Shown: in pieces, positions 16,898-25,597 of the stretch
Numbering within the stretch: the stretch's first letter is position 1
Layout of the letters: the number at the start of each line of letters is the position of its first letter
Assembly: GCA_047601745.1 (NCBI GenBank)
Contig: JASGIS010000001.1
Location: 5,394,001-5,458,000, forward strand
DNA from: JAKPAM01 sp047601745
Lineage (GTDB): Bacteria > Pseudomonadota > Gammaproteobacteria > Burkholderiales > Burkholderiaceae_E
Direction: 5' to 3'
DNA: 64,000 nucleotides
Translations under genes and position numbers: made by a program
Notes under the pieces: model-generated
Databases searched by the model: none
What the model was told of the DNA's origin: nothing
What the model saw: the letters and a program-made list of their open reading frames with translations, nothing else

Positions 16898-16926
16898 GGC
16901 CTCGCCAACGCGAGGCCTTATTTTTT
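16898..16926 (+). terminator. intrinsic terminator of the tRNA-Arg transcript
   Basis: An 8-bp stem (GGCCTCGC / GCGAGGCC, 16898-16905 with 16910-16917) with a CAAC loop, followed by TTATTTTTT. It is a classic Rho-independent terminator 41 bp after the tRNA. Confidence 0.88.
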
Positions 16927-16959
16927 GCCCGGCGTCTTTCTTTTTGCCCGGCGTCTTTC
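16922..16959. repeat. 19-bp direct repeat after the tRNA terminator
   Basis: Two adjacent copies of TTTTTGCCCGGCGTCTTTC, the first beginning in the T-run of the tRNA terminator, the second ending just before the stop codon of the convergent monooxygenase. It looks like a simple tandem duplication. Confidence 0.8.
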
Positions 16960-16961
16960 GT

Positions 16962-18788
16962 TCAGCGTCCCGCTTCCAGCCCCGGCATACTCCCGTCGCG
17001 GCGCCAGCGGTCCAGCAGCCTGATGTAGGCCATCGGTCCGCGCCAGTACGGGCTGTTCCTGGCGCTCCGCAGGTTCGACGCGTTCCCCTCGTTGTTGTAG
17101 TAGCCGGGCGTGCACGCTTCCAGAAACGGACGACGCGTGGCCGCCAGCCGCACGATCGTGTCGACCCACTCCCGTTCGGCCTCGGCCGTCGGCTCCAGCG
17201 TCCGGATCCCTCGCTCGCGCGCCTCGGCGATGATGAAGGCGATGTGTTTGGCTTTCTCGTCCAGCATGTGCTGGAAGTTGGCGCTCTGGCCCGACTGCAG
17301 CGACGCGACGACGAAGGCGTTCGGAAAATCCCGCGTCATCAGGCCGTGCAGCGTCGTCGGGCCTTCGTCCCACTTGTCGTCGAGGCTGACGCCACCGCGA
17401 CCGTAGACCTCGAAGCCGGTGCTGCGCAGATAACCGGTGCCGACCTCGAAACCCGTCGCGTAGATCAGGCAGTCGAGTTCGTACTCGCGGCCGTCGACGA
17501 CCACGCCGGTCGCAGTGATCCGCTCGACGCCCTTTCCGCCGGTATCGATCAGATGGACGTTGGGCCGGTTGAACGTCGGCAGGTAATCGTCGTGGAAGCA
17601 AGGACGCTTGCACAACTGGTTGTACCAGGGCTTCAGCGCCTCGGCGGTCTTGCGGTCCTCGACGATCGCGTCGACGCGGGCGCGAATCTGCTCCATCTTC
17701 CGGTAGTCGGCCATCTGGACCAGTTCATCGGGATCCTCGACGACCTCTCCGGCCTGCGCGCGTCGACGCGCGGCGAGCAGAATGCCGCCGATCACGTTGG
17801 TCCATCCGTCGTCGACCAGGTCGACGTCGAAATCGACGCCCGAGATCACCGACGAGAAATTGTCCATCCGCTCCTTTTGCCAACCCGGCTTCAGGCCGGC
17901 CGCCCATTCGGGATCGGTCGGACGATCGTTACGCTCGTCGATCGACGACGGCGTGCGCTGGAAGACGTAGAGTTCCTTCGCCGATCTGCCCAGATGCGGA
18001 ACGCATTGGACGGCGGTCGCGCCGGTGCCGATCACGCCGACGCGCTTGTCCGCCAGCTTGCTCAGGCCGCCCGCCGCGTCTCCGCCGGTATAAGCGTAGT
18101 CCCAGCGGCTCGTGTGAAAACAATGGCGCTCGAAGCGTTCGACGCCCGGCACGCCGGGCAGCTTGGGCCGGCCGAGCGCGGTGCCGCCGGCCATGATGAC
18201 GAAGCGTGCGCTGAAACGGTCGTGGCGATCGGTCGCGACGATCCAGTGGTCGTTCGCATCGTCCCACCGGATCTCGGTGATCGCCGTCTGGAAATGCGCG
18301 CGGCGATACAGATCGAAATGACGGCCGATGCGGCGCGAATGCTCGAGCAGTTCGGGCGCCTTCGCGTACTTGGCCGTCGGCACGTAGCCGGTCTCTTCGA
18401 GCAGCGGCATGTAGATGTAGCTTTCGGTATCGCAGGCGGCGCCCGGATAGCGATTCCAGTACCAGGTGCCGCCGAACTCGCCGGCGCGCTCGATGATGCG
18501 GAAATCCTCGACACCGGCCTGTTCGAGCCGGGCGGCCGACAACAGCCCGCCGAAACCGCCGCCGACGATCAGGACTTCGACATGCGCCGAGATCGGATCT
18601 CGCGTGAAATCCGGGTCCGCATAAGGATCGTCGAGGAAATGCGCGAACCGTCCTTCGATCGCGACGTACTGATCGTTGCCGTCCCGGCGCAGGCGCCGGT
18701 CACGCTCGATCCGATACCGTTCGCGCAGAGCGTCGGCGTCGACCTCCAGGTCTCGCGCCGCCGCTGCGGTGATCGTCTCCCTAGTCAT
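16962..18788 (-). CDS. Baeyer-Villiger-type flavin monooxygenase
   Basis: A 608-residue flavoprotein monooxygenase expected to use FAD, NADPH and O2 to insert oxygen next to a ketone. It has an extended N-terminus of about 70 residues, an FAD Rossmann motif VGGGFGG at 75-81, GGTWYWNRYPGAACD at 106-120, and an NADPH motif VIGTGATAVQ at 252-261. The family fingerprint FxGxxxHxxxW(P/D) is present at 219-230 but reads FERHCFHTSRWD, with Arg in place of Gly221. Overall it resembles long cyclopentadecanone / hydroxyacetophenone-type enzymes. A GGGAGAAG box precedes the ATG at 18788. It lies 44 bp after the GtrA-like gene on the same strand and may be co-transcribed with the glycosyl genes. Confidence 0.88.
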   Translation of the reverse strand: MTRETITAAAARDLEVDADALRERYRIERDRRLRRDGNDQYVAIEGRFAHFLDDPYADPDFTRDPISAHVEVLIVGGGFGGLLSAARLEQAGVEDFRIIERAGEFGGTWYWNRYPGAACDTESYIYMPLLEETGYVPTAKYAKAPELLEHSRRIGRHFDLYRRAHFQTAITEIRWDDANDHWIVATDRHDRFSARFVIMAGGTALGRPKLPGVPGVERFERHCFHTSRWDYAYTGGDAAGGLSKLADKRVGVIGTGATAVQCVPHLGRSAKELYVFQRTPSSIDERNDRPTDPEWAAGLKPGWQKERMDNFSSVISGVDFDVDLVDDGWTNVIGGILLAARRRAQAGEVVEDPDELVQMADYRKMEQIRARVDAIVEDRKTAEALKPWYNQLCKRPCFHDDYLPTFNRPNVHLIDTGGKGVERITATGVVVDGREYELDCLIYATGFEVGTGYLRSTGFEVYGRGGVSLDDKWDEGPTTLHGLMTRDFPNAFVVASLQSGQSANFQHMLDEKAKHIAFIIAEARERGIRTLEPTAEAEREWVDTIVRLAATRRPFLEACTPGYYNNEGNASNLRSARNSPYWRGPMAYIRLLDRWRRDGSMPGLEAGR

Positions 18789-18832
18789 TGGTTCTTCTCC
18801 CGCTTGCTCCACGCCCGCGAGCGCGGATGCCG

Positions 18833-19231
18833 TCAGCCGCCGCCGAACGTCCAGAGCGAATGTCCGACGAAGTTCCACAGCATCACGAGCCCCGTGGTCA
18901 CGATCTGTGCAAGCACATAGTTCCAGCCGAAATACCCGTTGAGCAGCCACATCAGCAGCACATTGGCAGCGAGTCCGAGCGCCACGACCACGAGGAATCG
19001 CGCCGCGCCGCGCGCATGCGACACCTGGCTTCGGAAAGTGTAACTTCGGTTCAGCAGATAATTCAGCACGGCGCCGCACAGGAAACCCAGCGCCGACGCG
19101 TACACCGCTTCGACCCCGCCCCATTCCACGCCCGCGAGCAGCACCACGTACTGCAGCGCCGTCGCGGCGAGACCCACTCCCAGGAAGCGGCTGAACAGTC
19201 CGCCCAATGCCTTCGAATTCCAGGTTCCCAT
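18833..19231 (-). CDS. GtrA-family membrane protein
   Basis: A 132-residue protein with four hydrophobic helices. Family hallmarks are an N-terminal RFLGVGLAATALQYV, the loop NYLLNRSYTF between helices two and three, and a C-terminal FVGHSLWTF. In the family's best known members GtrA is thought to flip a lipid-linked sugar (undecaprenyl-phosphate-glucose) across the inner membrane. It follows the GtrB-like gene by only 6 bp, the classic GtrA-GtrB pair of glycan-modification cassettes. Confidence 0.9.
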   Translation of the reverse strand: MGTWNSKALGGLFSRFLGVGLAATALQYVVLLAGVEWGGVEAVYASALGFLCGAVLNYLLNRSYTFRSQVSHARGAARFLVVVALGLAANVLLMWLLNGYFGWNYVLAQIVTTGLVMLWNFVGHSLWTFGGG

Positions 19232-19237
19232 GCGCGA

Positions 19238-20224
19238 TCAATTTCCCTGCGCGCGCGATGCTTGTTGCGCGCCGTATTCGCGCCGGATCAGATAGGTCGG
19301 CCGGCGCTTGGTCTCGAGATAGACCCGCCCGATGTACTCGCCCAGCAGGCCGACGCTGATCAGTTGCAGGCTGCCGAAGAAGATCACGGCCACCAGCAGC
19401 GACGCGTAGCCCGGAACGTCGCGCCCCAGGATCACCGTGCGCCCGATGATGAACAACGCATAGCCGAACGACAGCAGCGCGCCGACGCCGCCGATGTAGG
19501 TCCAGACCTTCAGCGGAGCGGTGCTGAAGCTGGTGATGCCTTCCAGCGCCAGGTTCCACAGTTTCCAGCCCGAGAACTTGCTGTCCCCGGCCGCCCGGGC
19601 GGAGCGCGTGTAGTCGATCGAGACCGCACGGAAGCCGACCCAGGCGAACAGGCCCTTCATGAAGCGCTGGGTCTCGGGCAGGCGCCCCAGCGCATCGACC
19701 ACCTTGCGATCCATCAGCCGGAAGTCACCGACGTTCTCCGGGACCTTCACCGGCGAGACCCGGTTATGGAAGCGATAGAAGAACTCGGCGGTCTTGCGCT
19801 TGGCGAACGAATCCGAAGCGCGGTCGAGCCGGTGCGCCAGCACGACGTCGGTCCCCTGCTGCCAGGCGCGGATCATCTGCGCGATCAGGTCCGGAGGGTC
19901 CTGCAGGTCGGCATCCATCGGAATGACGGCATCGCCGCGGGCGGCTTCGATGCCGGCGGTCAGCGCGGCTTCCTTGCCGAAATTGCGCGACAGCTCGATG
20001 ACCCTGAAGCGGCTGTCGCGCGATACCACGACCAGCAAGCGGGCCAGCGTGTCGTCACGGCTGCCGTCGTCGACGCAGACGATCTCGAAATCGACCGAGT
20101 CGATCGCGCCGATCGACGACGCGAGCGCCGCATGGAAAGTCTCCACGCTGGCGGACTCATTGTAGAAAGGGACGACCAGGCTCACCAGCGGCCGCCCCAT
20201 GGACTCGCCCGACAACCCGCTCAT
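19238..20224 (-). CDS. GtrB-like polyprenyl-phosphate glycosyltransferase (GT2, DPM1-like)
   Basis: A 328-residue family-2 glycosyltransferase that would transfer a sugar from a nucleotide donor to undecaprenyl phosphate at the cytoplasmic face. Visible features are LVVPFYNE at the N-terminus, the metal-binding PMDADLQDPPD, and two C-terminal helices (about 235-295) typical of GtrB/ArnC-like enzymes. Its stop is followed closely by GtrA, and its start overlaps the upstream membrane glycosyltransferase by 4 bp. A Met at residue 10 (MGRPLVSLVVPF) is an alternative start. The three genes look like one operon for decorating a surface glycan or lipid. Confidence 0.92.
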   Translation of the reverse strand: MSGLSGESMGRPLVSLVVPFYNESASVETFHAALASSIGAIDSVDFEIVCVDDGSRDDTLARLLVVVSRDSRFRVIELSRNFGKEAALTAGIEAARGDAVIPMDADLQDPPDLIAQMIRAWQQGTDVVLAHRLDRASDSFAKRKTAEFFYRFHNRVSPVKVPENVGDFRLMDRKVVDALGRLPETQRFMKGLFAWVGFRAVSIDYTRSARAAGDSKFSGWKLWNLALEGITSFSTAPLKVWTYIGGVGALLSFGYALFIIGRTVILGRDVPGYASLLVAVIFFGSLQLISVGLLGEYIGRVYLETKRRPTYLIRREYGAQQASRAQGN

Positions 20225-22023
20225 CGCAGCCCTCCTCCGGACAGGACCGGGCCGGCGGCCTGGTCGGCGCTCCTTCCCGATCGCGCACCTGCACCCGAAT
20301 CAGCACCCGAATCAGCACCCGAACCAGCACCAGCACCAGCACCAGCACCTACGCCCGCCCCCGCACCTGCGCCCACCCCCGGACGCAGGCGGATCACGCC
20401 GTTCGCGCCATACGAATCCAGTTCCAGTTCCTGCGGCTGCGCGCCGATGACCTTGAGCCGATGTTCATCGAGGATTTCCTGCACGGTGTGGTCATCGGTG
20501 CGGCCGTGGATGTGCAGCACCCAGGCCACCAGCGGGCAGCGGGCATCGACGGCGATCGTCTCGCCTTCGCGCGCCATCCGGGCCGAAAAATGCAACTGCC
20601 GGGCGATCTCGTCGGCGCCCCAGTTCAGCGCGATCTCCTGATTGATCGCATAACGTAGCCGGTTCGAGGTCAGATAACGGACCGGCTGGTCGCAGCCTCG
20701 ATTCAATTCGACCGCCTCGCGGGCGCTGTCCTGCAGATACATGCCGGTATTCCAGCGCCGCGCTTCGGTCAGATAGTCGAACGCGAACGCGCCCGCCGAG
20801 CACAACAGGATCGCACAGCCGGTCACCGTCCGCAGTCCGGCCGGGCTGCGGGCCAGCCCGGCGAGCGCGACGAACGACAGCAGCAACGCGAGCGGCCCGG
20901 CCACCGGCGTGAAGTAGCGGTCGACGATGAACGGAGTGAACAGATTGACGACCAGGGTCATCGACACAAAAAGCACGATCGCGGCGGCGGTGGCGCTCGC
21001 ATGGCTGCGGCCTGCCGGCTCCAGCAGGTCTTCGGGCGCGATCGACCGGCCGCGAACCCCGGTGTCCGGATGCGGTGACCCGGACGGCGACGCCGGCAAC
21101 CGCGAGGGCGCGCGCAAGCGCCACAGCAGATGCACCACCATGACGAAGGCCAGCAGCCACAGCACCGGATTGGGGGTGCTGAGCAGCAGATACGACATCG
21201 TTCTGCGGATCGACGCCAGCGGGCCGGCGGCCGGAATCCATGACCCGCCGGCGCCCGCGCCGAGCGACAGGTCGGCGAACCGCAGATACCAGACCACCAG
21301 CAGCAGGCCGAACACCGTCAGCCAGGCCGCATAGGACAGCGCCTGGCGCCAGCGGCGGTGCAGGCCCAGCGCGATCAGCAGCAGGCCGCCGTGGATCGCC
21401 ACGAAGATCGCCGAGAACAACTGCAGGTGCATCAGCAGCGCGGCGCTGGCGAACAGCACCGCCGCATCGCCTTTGTCCGCCGAGCCGCCGCGCAGCCAGG
21501 CCACCATCACCCGCAGCGAGGCGATCGCGTAGCAGGCGCAGACCATCAGCACCGAATAGTACGAACGGAACTCGGCGACGTAGTGGACGACGAAGATGCC
21601 GGCGGTATAGGTGACGGCGAAGGTGGCCAGCACCGGCCTGAACGCGCGGTCGCGCATCCAGGTGCGGGCGACGTACCCGATCACCGGCAGCAGCACCAGC
21701 ACGTTGATCATCCGCGCGGCGAACACCCCTTCCGGCAGCCAGCCGCGCGCGAAGTGGGCGACGATGTTGAACAGCGGCGGATGGACGTCGTACACCAGCC
21801 GTTGGCCGATCAGCGCGCGCAAGCTCGGCGAAGGGTCGCTCAGGAACAGCGACCACGCCTCGTCCATCCAGATGTCGCGCGTGGCGATGCGCAGCGCCGC
21901 GACGATGAGGAAAACCGCCGCCAGCAGCGCCGCGCAAACGAGGTAGAAATGTCCCGGGAGGAACAATGACGTTCCGACCGGGGACTTTATGTCGGCATCG
22001 GTACCCGAGGGCATCGTATGCAT
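20221..22023 (-). CDS. polytopic glycosyltransferase (GT-C / GT39-like) with repetitive tail
   Basis: A 600-residue inner-membrane protein with about ten hydrophobic segments between residues 25 and 400. The first external loop carries acidic residues (TRDIWMDEAWSLFL, then YDVHPPLF), the pattern of lipid-linked-sugar transferases of the ArnT/GT39 type. It probably takes the sugar delivered by the GtrB/GtrA pair and adds it to a periplasmic acceptor; this is inferred from operon context. The C-terminal 55 residues are a Gly/Ala/Ser repeat encoded by short DNA repeats and are probably dispensable. Met4 is an equally good start. No clear ribosome site is seen. Confidence 0.8.
   Translation of the reverse strand: MHTMPSGTDADIKSPVGTSLFLPGHFYLVCAALLAAVFLIVAALRIATRDIWMDEAWSLFLSDPSPSLRALIGQRLVYDVHPPLFNIVAHFARGWLPEGVFAARMINVLVLLPVIGYVARTWMRDRAFRPVLATFAVTYTAGIFVVHYVAEFRSYYSVLMVCACYAIASLRVMVAWLRGGSADKGDAAVLFASAALLMHLQLFSAIFVAIHGGLLLIALGLHRRWRQALSYAAWLTVFGLLLVVWYLRFADLSLGAGAGGSWIPAAGPLASIRRTMSYLLLSTPNPVLWLLAFVMVVHLLWRLRAPSRLPASPSGSPHPDTGVRGRSIAPEDLLEPAGRSHASATAAAIVLFVSMTLVVNLFTPFIVDRYFTPVAGPLALLLSFVALAGLARSPAGLRTVTGCAILLCSAGAFAFDYLTEARRWNTGMYLQDSAREAVELNRGCDQPVRYLTSNRLRYAINQEIALNWGADEIARQLHFSARMAREGETIAVDARCPLVAWVLHIHGRTDDHTVQEILDEHRLKVIGAQPQELELDSYGANGVIRLRPGVGAGAGAGVGAGAGAGAGSGADSGADSGAGARSGRSADQAAGPVLSGGGLR
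20286..20360. repeat. short repeats encoding the Gly/Ala tail of the GT-C protein
   Basis: A 12-bp unit (GCACCCGAATCA) in two copies plus a variant, running into a GCACCA hexamer run, all in frame with the minus-strand gene, where they encode alternating Gly, Ala, Ser and Asp residues. Confidence 0.7.
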
Positions 22024-22119
22024 CGTATGTGGAGGAATTACAACGAGTCTATCGAACTCGGTTGCCTTCCGACAGTACCCGGCGACGGCGAAGACCGACG
22101 GCGTCGCCCGGCCGGGTCG

Positions 22120-22680
22120 CTAAGCCTCGCGACGATGCGAATCCTCGTCGTCACCCTGCCGGAGCTGCTCGAGCGCGATCTCGGACCACTCGATCCACAT
22201 CTGCTGCGTCATGATGCCGGCGAGCAGGATCAGGTGCTGGATCCGGTTCTCGCGCGTGCGGCCCGGCCCGCTGAAATCGCGGCGCTCGATCTCGCGGTAC
22301 TGCGCGAGGCGTTCGCGGTGGAGCGCCAGCCGCCGCTCGATGTCGACGTCGACGCCGGTCTTGCCCAGCGCCGCCTCGGCGCGCATCCGCAGCATCAGGT
22401 CGTTGCGCGAGGGTTTCGGATCCTCGGCCTCACCGGCCCAGCGGCGCAGCTCGCGCCGTCCGGCCGGCAACACCCGGTAGACGCGCTTGCGGCCGCGCGC
22501 CGACGGAGCGGCCACCGATTCGACCCAGCCCTGCTGCTCGAGGTAGGCCAGTTCGCGATAGATCTGCTGGTGCGTGGCGTGCCAGAACAGGCCGATCGAC
22601 TTGTCGAAGCGCGCGGACAGCTCCAGCCCCGAACTCGATCGTTCGACCAGGGCGGTCAACAGGGCATGGGGCAGCGACAT
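22120..22680 (-). CDS. PadR-family transcriptional regulator
   Basis: A 186-residue regulator with an N-terminal winged helix-turn-helix (LPHALLTALVERSSSGLELS, then HQQIYRELAYLEQQGWVE) and a C-terminal helical dimerisation part rich in Arg/Glu (about 95-180), as in VanR/AphA-type PadR proteins. The start at 22680 (MSLPHALL) is chosen because it fits the family N-terminus and leaves both operator-like palindromes outside the gene; upstream ATGs at 22713 and 22743 would put them inside it. Divergent from nitronate monooxygenase, which it probably represses together with itself. Confidence 0.88.
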   Translation of the reverse strand: MSLPHALLTALVERSSSGLELSARFDKSIGLFWHATHQQIYRELAYLEQQGWVESVAAPSARGRKRVYRVLPAGRRELRRWAGEAEDPKPSRNDLMLRMRAEAALGKTGVDVDIERRLALHRERLAQYREIERRDFSGPGRTRENRIQHLILLAGIMTQQMWIEWSEIALEQLRQGDDEDSHRREA

Positions 22681-22694
22681 CGACGGGCACCGGA

Positions 22695-22755
22695 TATTTG
22701 CACTCGGTTGCATTATCGCAGAACGTCGACTACATTTATGCAACCGGTTGCATAA
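22695..22755. promoter_or_regulatory. two PadR operator candidates, 40 bp centre to centre
   Basis: A perfect 20-bp palindrome, TTATGCAACCGGTTGCATAA, covers 22736-22755. A second, imperfect copy around 22695-22717 keeps the right half-site GGTTGCAT exactly (22706-22713) and a degenerate left half. The matching half-sites are exactly 40 bp apart, about four helical turns, so two dimers would sit on the same face. Both lie between the divergent PadR and nitronate monooxygenase starts. Confidence 0.75.
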
Positions 22756-22787
22756 CCCGGACCGCCCACCGTCAAAGGAGACGCATC

Positions 22788-23792
22788 GTGAGCCTGCCCG
22801 CCATCCTGACCGACCGCCTGAGCCTGCCCGTCGTCGGCTCGCCGCTGTTCATCATCTCGAACCCGGATCTGGTCATCGCGCAATGCAAGGCCGGCGTCGT
22901 CGGCTCGTTCCCGGCGCTCAACGCGCGCCCGGCCGAAGAACTCGACAAGTGGCTCGCGCGGATCACGTCCGAACTGGCCGAATACGATCGCCAGCACCCG
23001 GACGCGCCGTCGGCGCCGTTCGCCGTCAACCAGATCGTGCACCGCTCGAACGACCGGCTCGACCACGACATGGCGGTCTGCGCCAAATACAAGGTGCCGA
23101 TCGTCATCACGTCGCTGGGCGCGCGCACCGAGATCAACGACGCCGTGCACGGCTGGGGCGGCATCGTGCTGCACGACATCATCGACAACAAGTTCGCACG
23201 CAAGGCGATCGACAAGGGCGCCGACGGGCTGATCGCCGTCGCGGCGGGCGCCGGCGGCCACGCGGGCGGCCAGTCGCCGCTCGCGCTGATCCAGGAGATC
23301 CGCCAGTGGTTCGACGGGCCGCTGCTGCTGTCGGGCGCGATCGCCAGCGGCAAGTCGGTCCTGGCGGCGCTGGCGATGGGCGCGGACCTCGCTTACATGG
23401 GTTCGGCGTTCATCGCGACGAAGGAAGCGAACGCCGTCGAAGGCTACAAGCGGATGATCACCGAGTCGAGCGCGCAGGACATCGTCTACACGAACCTGTT
23501 CACCGGCGTGCACGGCAACTATCTGAAGCCGTCGATCGTCGCCGCCGGCCTGGATCCGGACGCGCTGCCGACCAGCGATCCGTCGAAGATGAACTTCTCG
23601 TCGGACCGCCAGAAGCCCAAGGCGTGGAAGGAGATCTGGGGCTGCGGCCAGGGCATCGGCGTGCTCGACGAGGTGCTGCCGGCCGGCGAACTGATCGCCC
23701 GCCTGTCGCGCGAATTCGACGAAGCCTACGCCGAGCTGCAGGCCAAGCTGCATCAACGCACGGCAAGCCGGACGACGCGGCTCGCCGCCTGA
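22788..23792 (+). CDS. nitronate monooxygenase (2-nitropropane dioxygenase family)
   Basis: A 334-residue FMN enzyme of the class I nitronate monooxygenase family, which oxidises alkyl nitronates such as propionate-3-nitronate to aldehydes or ketones. TIM-barrel landmarks are GSPLFIISNPDLVIAQCKAG near the N-terminus, the FMN-phosphate loop AAGAGGHAGGQSP, and LLSGAIASGKSVLAALAMGA. The GTG start at 22788 is preferred, with an AAAGGAGA box just upstream; the open frame extends further up, through the operators. Expected to be controlled by the divergent PadR protein. Some family members instead act as enoyl reductases or in fatty-acid metabolism. Confidence 0.9.
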   Translation: MSLPAILTDRLSLPVVGSPLFIISNPDLVIAQCKAGVVGSFPALNARPAEELDKWLARITSELAEYDRQHPDAPSAPFAVNQIVHRSNDRLDHDMAVCAKYKVPIVITSLGARTEINDAVHGWGGIVLHDIIDNKFARKAIDKGADGLIAVAAGAGGHAGGQSPLALIQEIRQWFDGPLLLSGAIASGKSVLAALAMGADLAYMGSAFIATKEANAVEGYKRMITESSAQDIVYTNLFTGVHGNYLKPSIVAAGLDPDALPTSDPSKMNFSSDRQKPKAWKEIWGCGQGIGVLDEVLPAGELIARLSREFDEAYAELQAKLHQRTASRTTRLAA

Positions 23793-23867
23793 GGCCGGCA
23801 CGGCGCTCCGGGGCCGCCCGAGGGCGGCGCTTCGCGGCGCGGGCGCGCTGCTCCCGGCCGATGCCCG

Positions 23868-25418
23868 TCAGCCCGCGTACTTGAGCCGCAGGTCGCGCTT
23901 GAGCAGCTTGCCGCTCGGGTTCTTCGGCAGCGCGTCGGTCAGGATCACGCGCTTGGGCACCTTGAACCCGCCCATCCGCTCGTGGCAGAAGTCGATGACC
24001 TGCTGCTCGCTGAGCCGATGGCCGTCCTTGACGACGATGACCGCCGTCACCGCCTCGATCCATTTCGGGTCGGGCAGCCCGATCACCGCCACCTCGGACA
24101 CCGCGGGGATCTGGTAGATCATCTCCTCGACCTCGCGGCTGGCGACGTTCTCGCCGCCGGTCTTGATCATGTCCTTCTTGCGGTCGACGACGGTCAGGTA
24201 GCCCTCGTCGTCGAGCACGCCCAGGTCGCCGCTATGGAACCAGCCGCCGTCGAACGCCTGGGCGGTGCGTTCCGGATCGTTCAGGTAGCCCTGCAGCAAC
24301 TGCGGCGAGCGGTGGACGATCTCGCCGACCTGCCCGATCGCCACGTCGCGGCCGTCGTCGTCGACGACGCGGGTCTCGACGTTCAGCGTCTGCCGCCCGG
24401 CCGACCCGGCCTTGCGCAACTGGTCCTCGGGCTTGAGCACCGTGGCCAGCGGGGCGATCTCGGTCTGGCCGTAGAAGTTCCACAGCCGCAGCGCGGGCCG
24501 GCGCTGCAGCAGTTCGCGCAGCACCTCGACCGGCATGATCGACGCGCCGTAGTAACCCTTGTTCAGCGTGCTCAGGTCGGTGGTGTCGAACAGCGGCGAA
24601 CGCAGCAGCGAGATCCAGACGGTCGGCGGGCAGAAGAACGAATTGATCCGGTAGCGCTCGATCAGCGCCAGCAGATTGTCGGGCGTCGGCTTGGCCGTGA
24701 TCACGCTGACCGCGCCGACGTAGACGGCCGGCCCGAGGAAGACGTCGAGCTGCGCGCAATGGAACAGCGGCAGCGCGTGCAGCAGGCGGTCCTCGCCGCG
24801 GACCTCGCCGTCGACGACGACGCTGACGTACTCGGCGATGATCGCTTCGTGCGTCAGCATCGCGCCCTTGGGCAGCGATTCGGTGCCGCTCGTGTAGACG
24901 ATCTGCGCGAGCATCCGCGCGTCCAGCGCCGGTGACGGCGCCTTGTGCTCGTCGTGCAGCAGTTCGTCGAAGCCCGGCAGGCCGTCGGGCTTGTCGGTCG
25001 GCGCCTCGCCGGGCAGCCAGACCAGTTGCCGGACCTTCGTATCGGCCGCCGCGGCTTCGCGTCCGACCGGCGTCAGCTCGCTGTCGACCAGCAGCATCGT
25101 CGCGCCCGAATGGCGCAGGATGTGCGCGATCTCCGGCGCCTTCAGCATGAAGTTGATCGGCACCAGCACGGCGCCGAGCCGCGCGATCGCGAAGCGCGCG
25201 GCCGCGAACGCGTGGGAGTTGCGCGCCAGGATCGCGACCTTGTCGTCGACGCCGATACCGAGCGAAGCCAGTCCGGCCGCGAACCGGTTGCAGATCCGGT
25301 CGAACTCGCGATAAGTCCACGTCACGTCGCCGCAGACGATGGCGGTCTTGTCGGGGTGGCGCTGGGCGCTGCGGCGCAGCAGATCGCCGAGCGTATGGCT
25401 CCAGATGGTGCTTTCCAC
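23868..25418 (-). CDS. AMP-binding acyl-CoA synthetase
   Basis: A 516-residue adenylate-forming enzyme that activates a carboxylic acid, probably a fatty acid, to its CoA thioester. Motifs: the phosphate loop YTSGTESLPKGAMLTHEA (about 170-187), YGQTEIAP (about 315), the hinge SGDLGVLDDEGYLTVVDRKKD (about 395) and the catalytic Lys near the end in PKNPSGKLLKRDLR. The GTG start at 25418 has a GGAGA box 7 nt upstream; the longer frame upstream is Arg/Ala-rich and unlike the family. It converges on nitronate monooxygenase. The substrate cannot be told from sequence. Confidence 0.9.
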   Translation of the reverse strand: MESTIWSHTLGDLLRRSAQRHPDKTAIVCGDVTWTYREFDRICNRFAAGLASLGIGVDDKVAILARNSHAFAAARFAIARLGAVLVPINFMLKAPEIAHILRHSGATMLLVDSELTPVGREAAAADTKVRQLVWLPGEAPTDKPDGLPGFDELLHDEHKAPSPALDARMLAQIVYTSGTESLPKGAMLTHEAIIAEYVSVVVDGEVRGEDRLLHALPLFHCAQLDVFLGPAVYVGAVSVITAKPTPDNLLALIERYRINSFFCPPTVWISLLRSPLFDTTDLSTLNKGYYGASIMPVEVLRELLQRRPALRLWNFYGQTEIAPLATVLKPEDQLRKAGSAGRQTLNVETRVVDDDGRDVAIGQVGEIVHRSPQLLQGYLNDPERTAQAFDGGWFHSGDLGVLDDEGYLTVVDRKKDMIKTGGENVASREVEEMIYQIPAVSEVAVIGLPDPKWIEAVTAVIVVKDGHRLSEQQVIDFCHERMGGFKVPKRVILTDALPKNPSGKLLKRDLRLKYAG

Positions 25419-25597
25419 GAAATGGTCTCCTTCGGTCGATGGACGGCCCGCCTTCGCGCCGGCGGCGGCGAGGTATCCGCGGTCTCGGGCCCCGGGCCAT
25501 CCGGTCCGGCGGCGCGGTGCGAACCGGGCACTGCCCGACATTTTGCCTGCTCGGGCAGGAATCCGGGGCGATCGCCGCGCGGACCGCCGAACGGCCG

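Noticed and set aside
16780..16960. Integrated element at the tRNA-Arg gene
   Set aside because: No integrase, no direct repeat of the tRNA 3' end; the 19-bp repeat nearby is a local duplication outside the tRNA.
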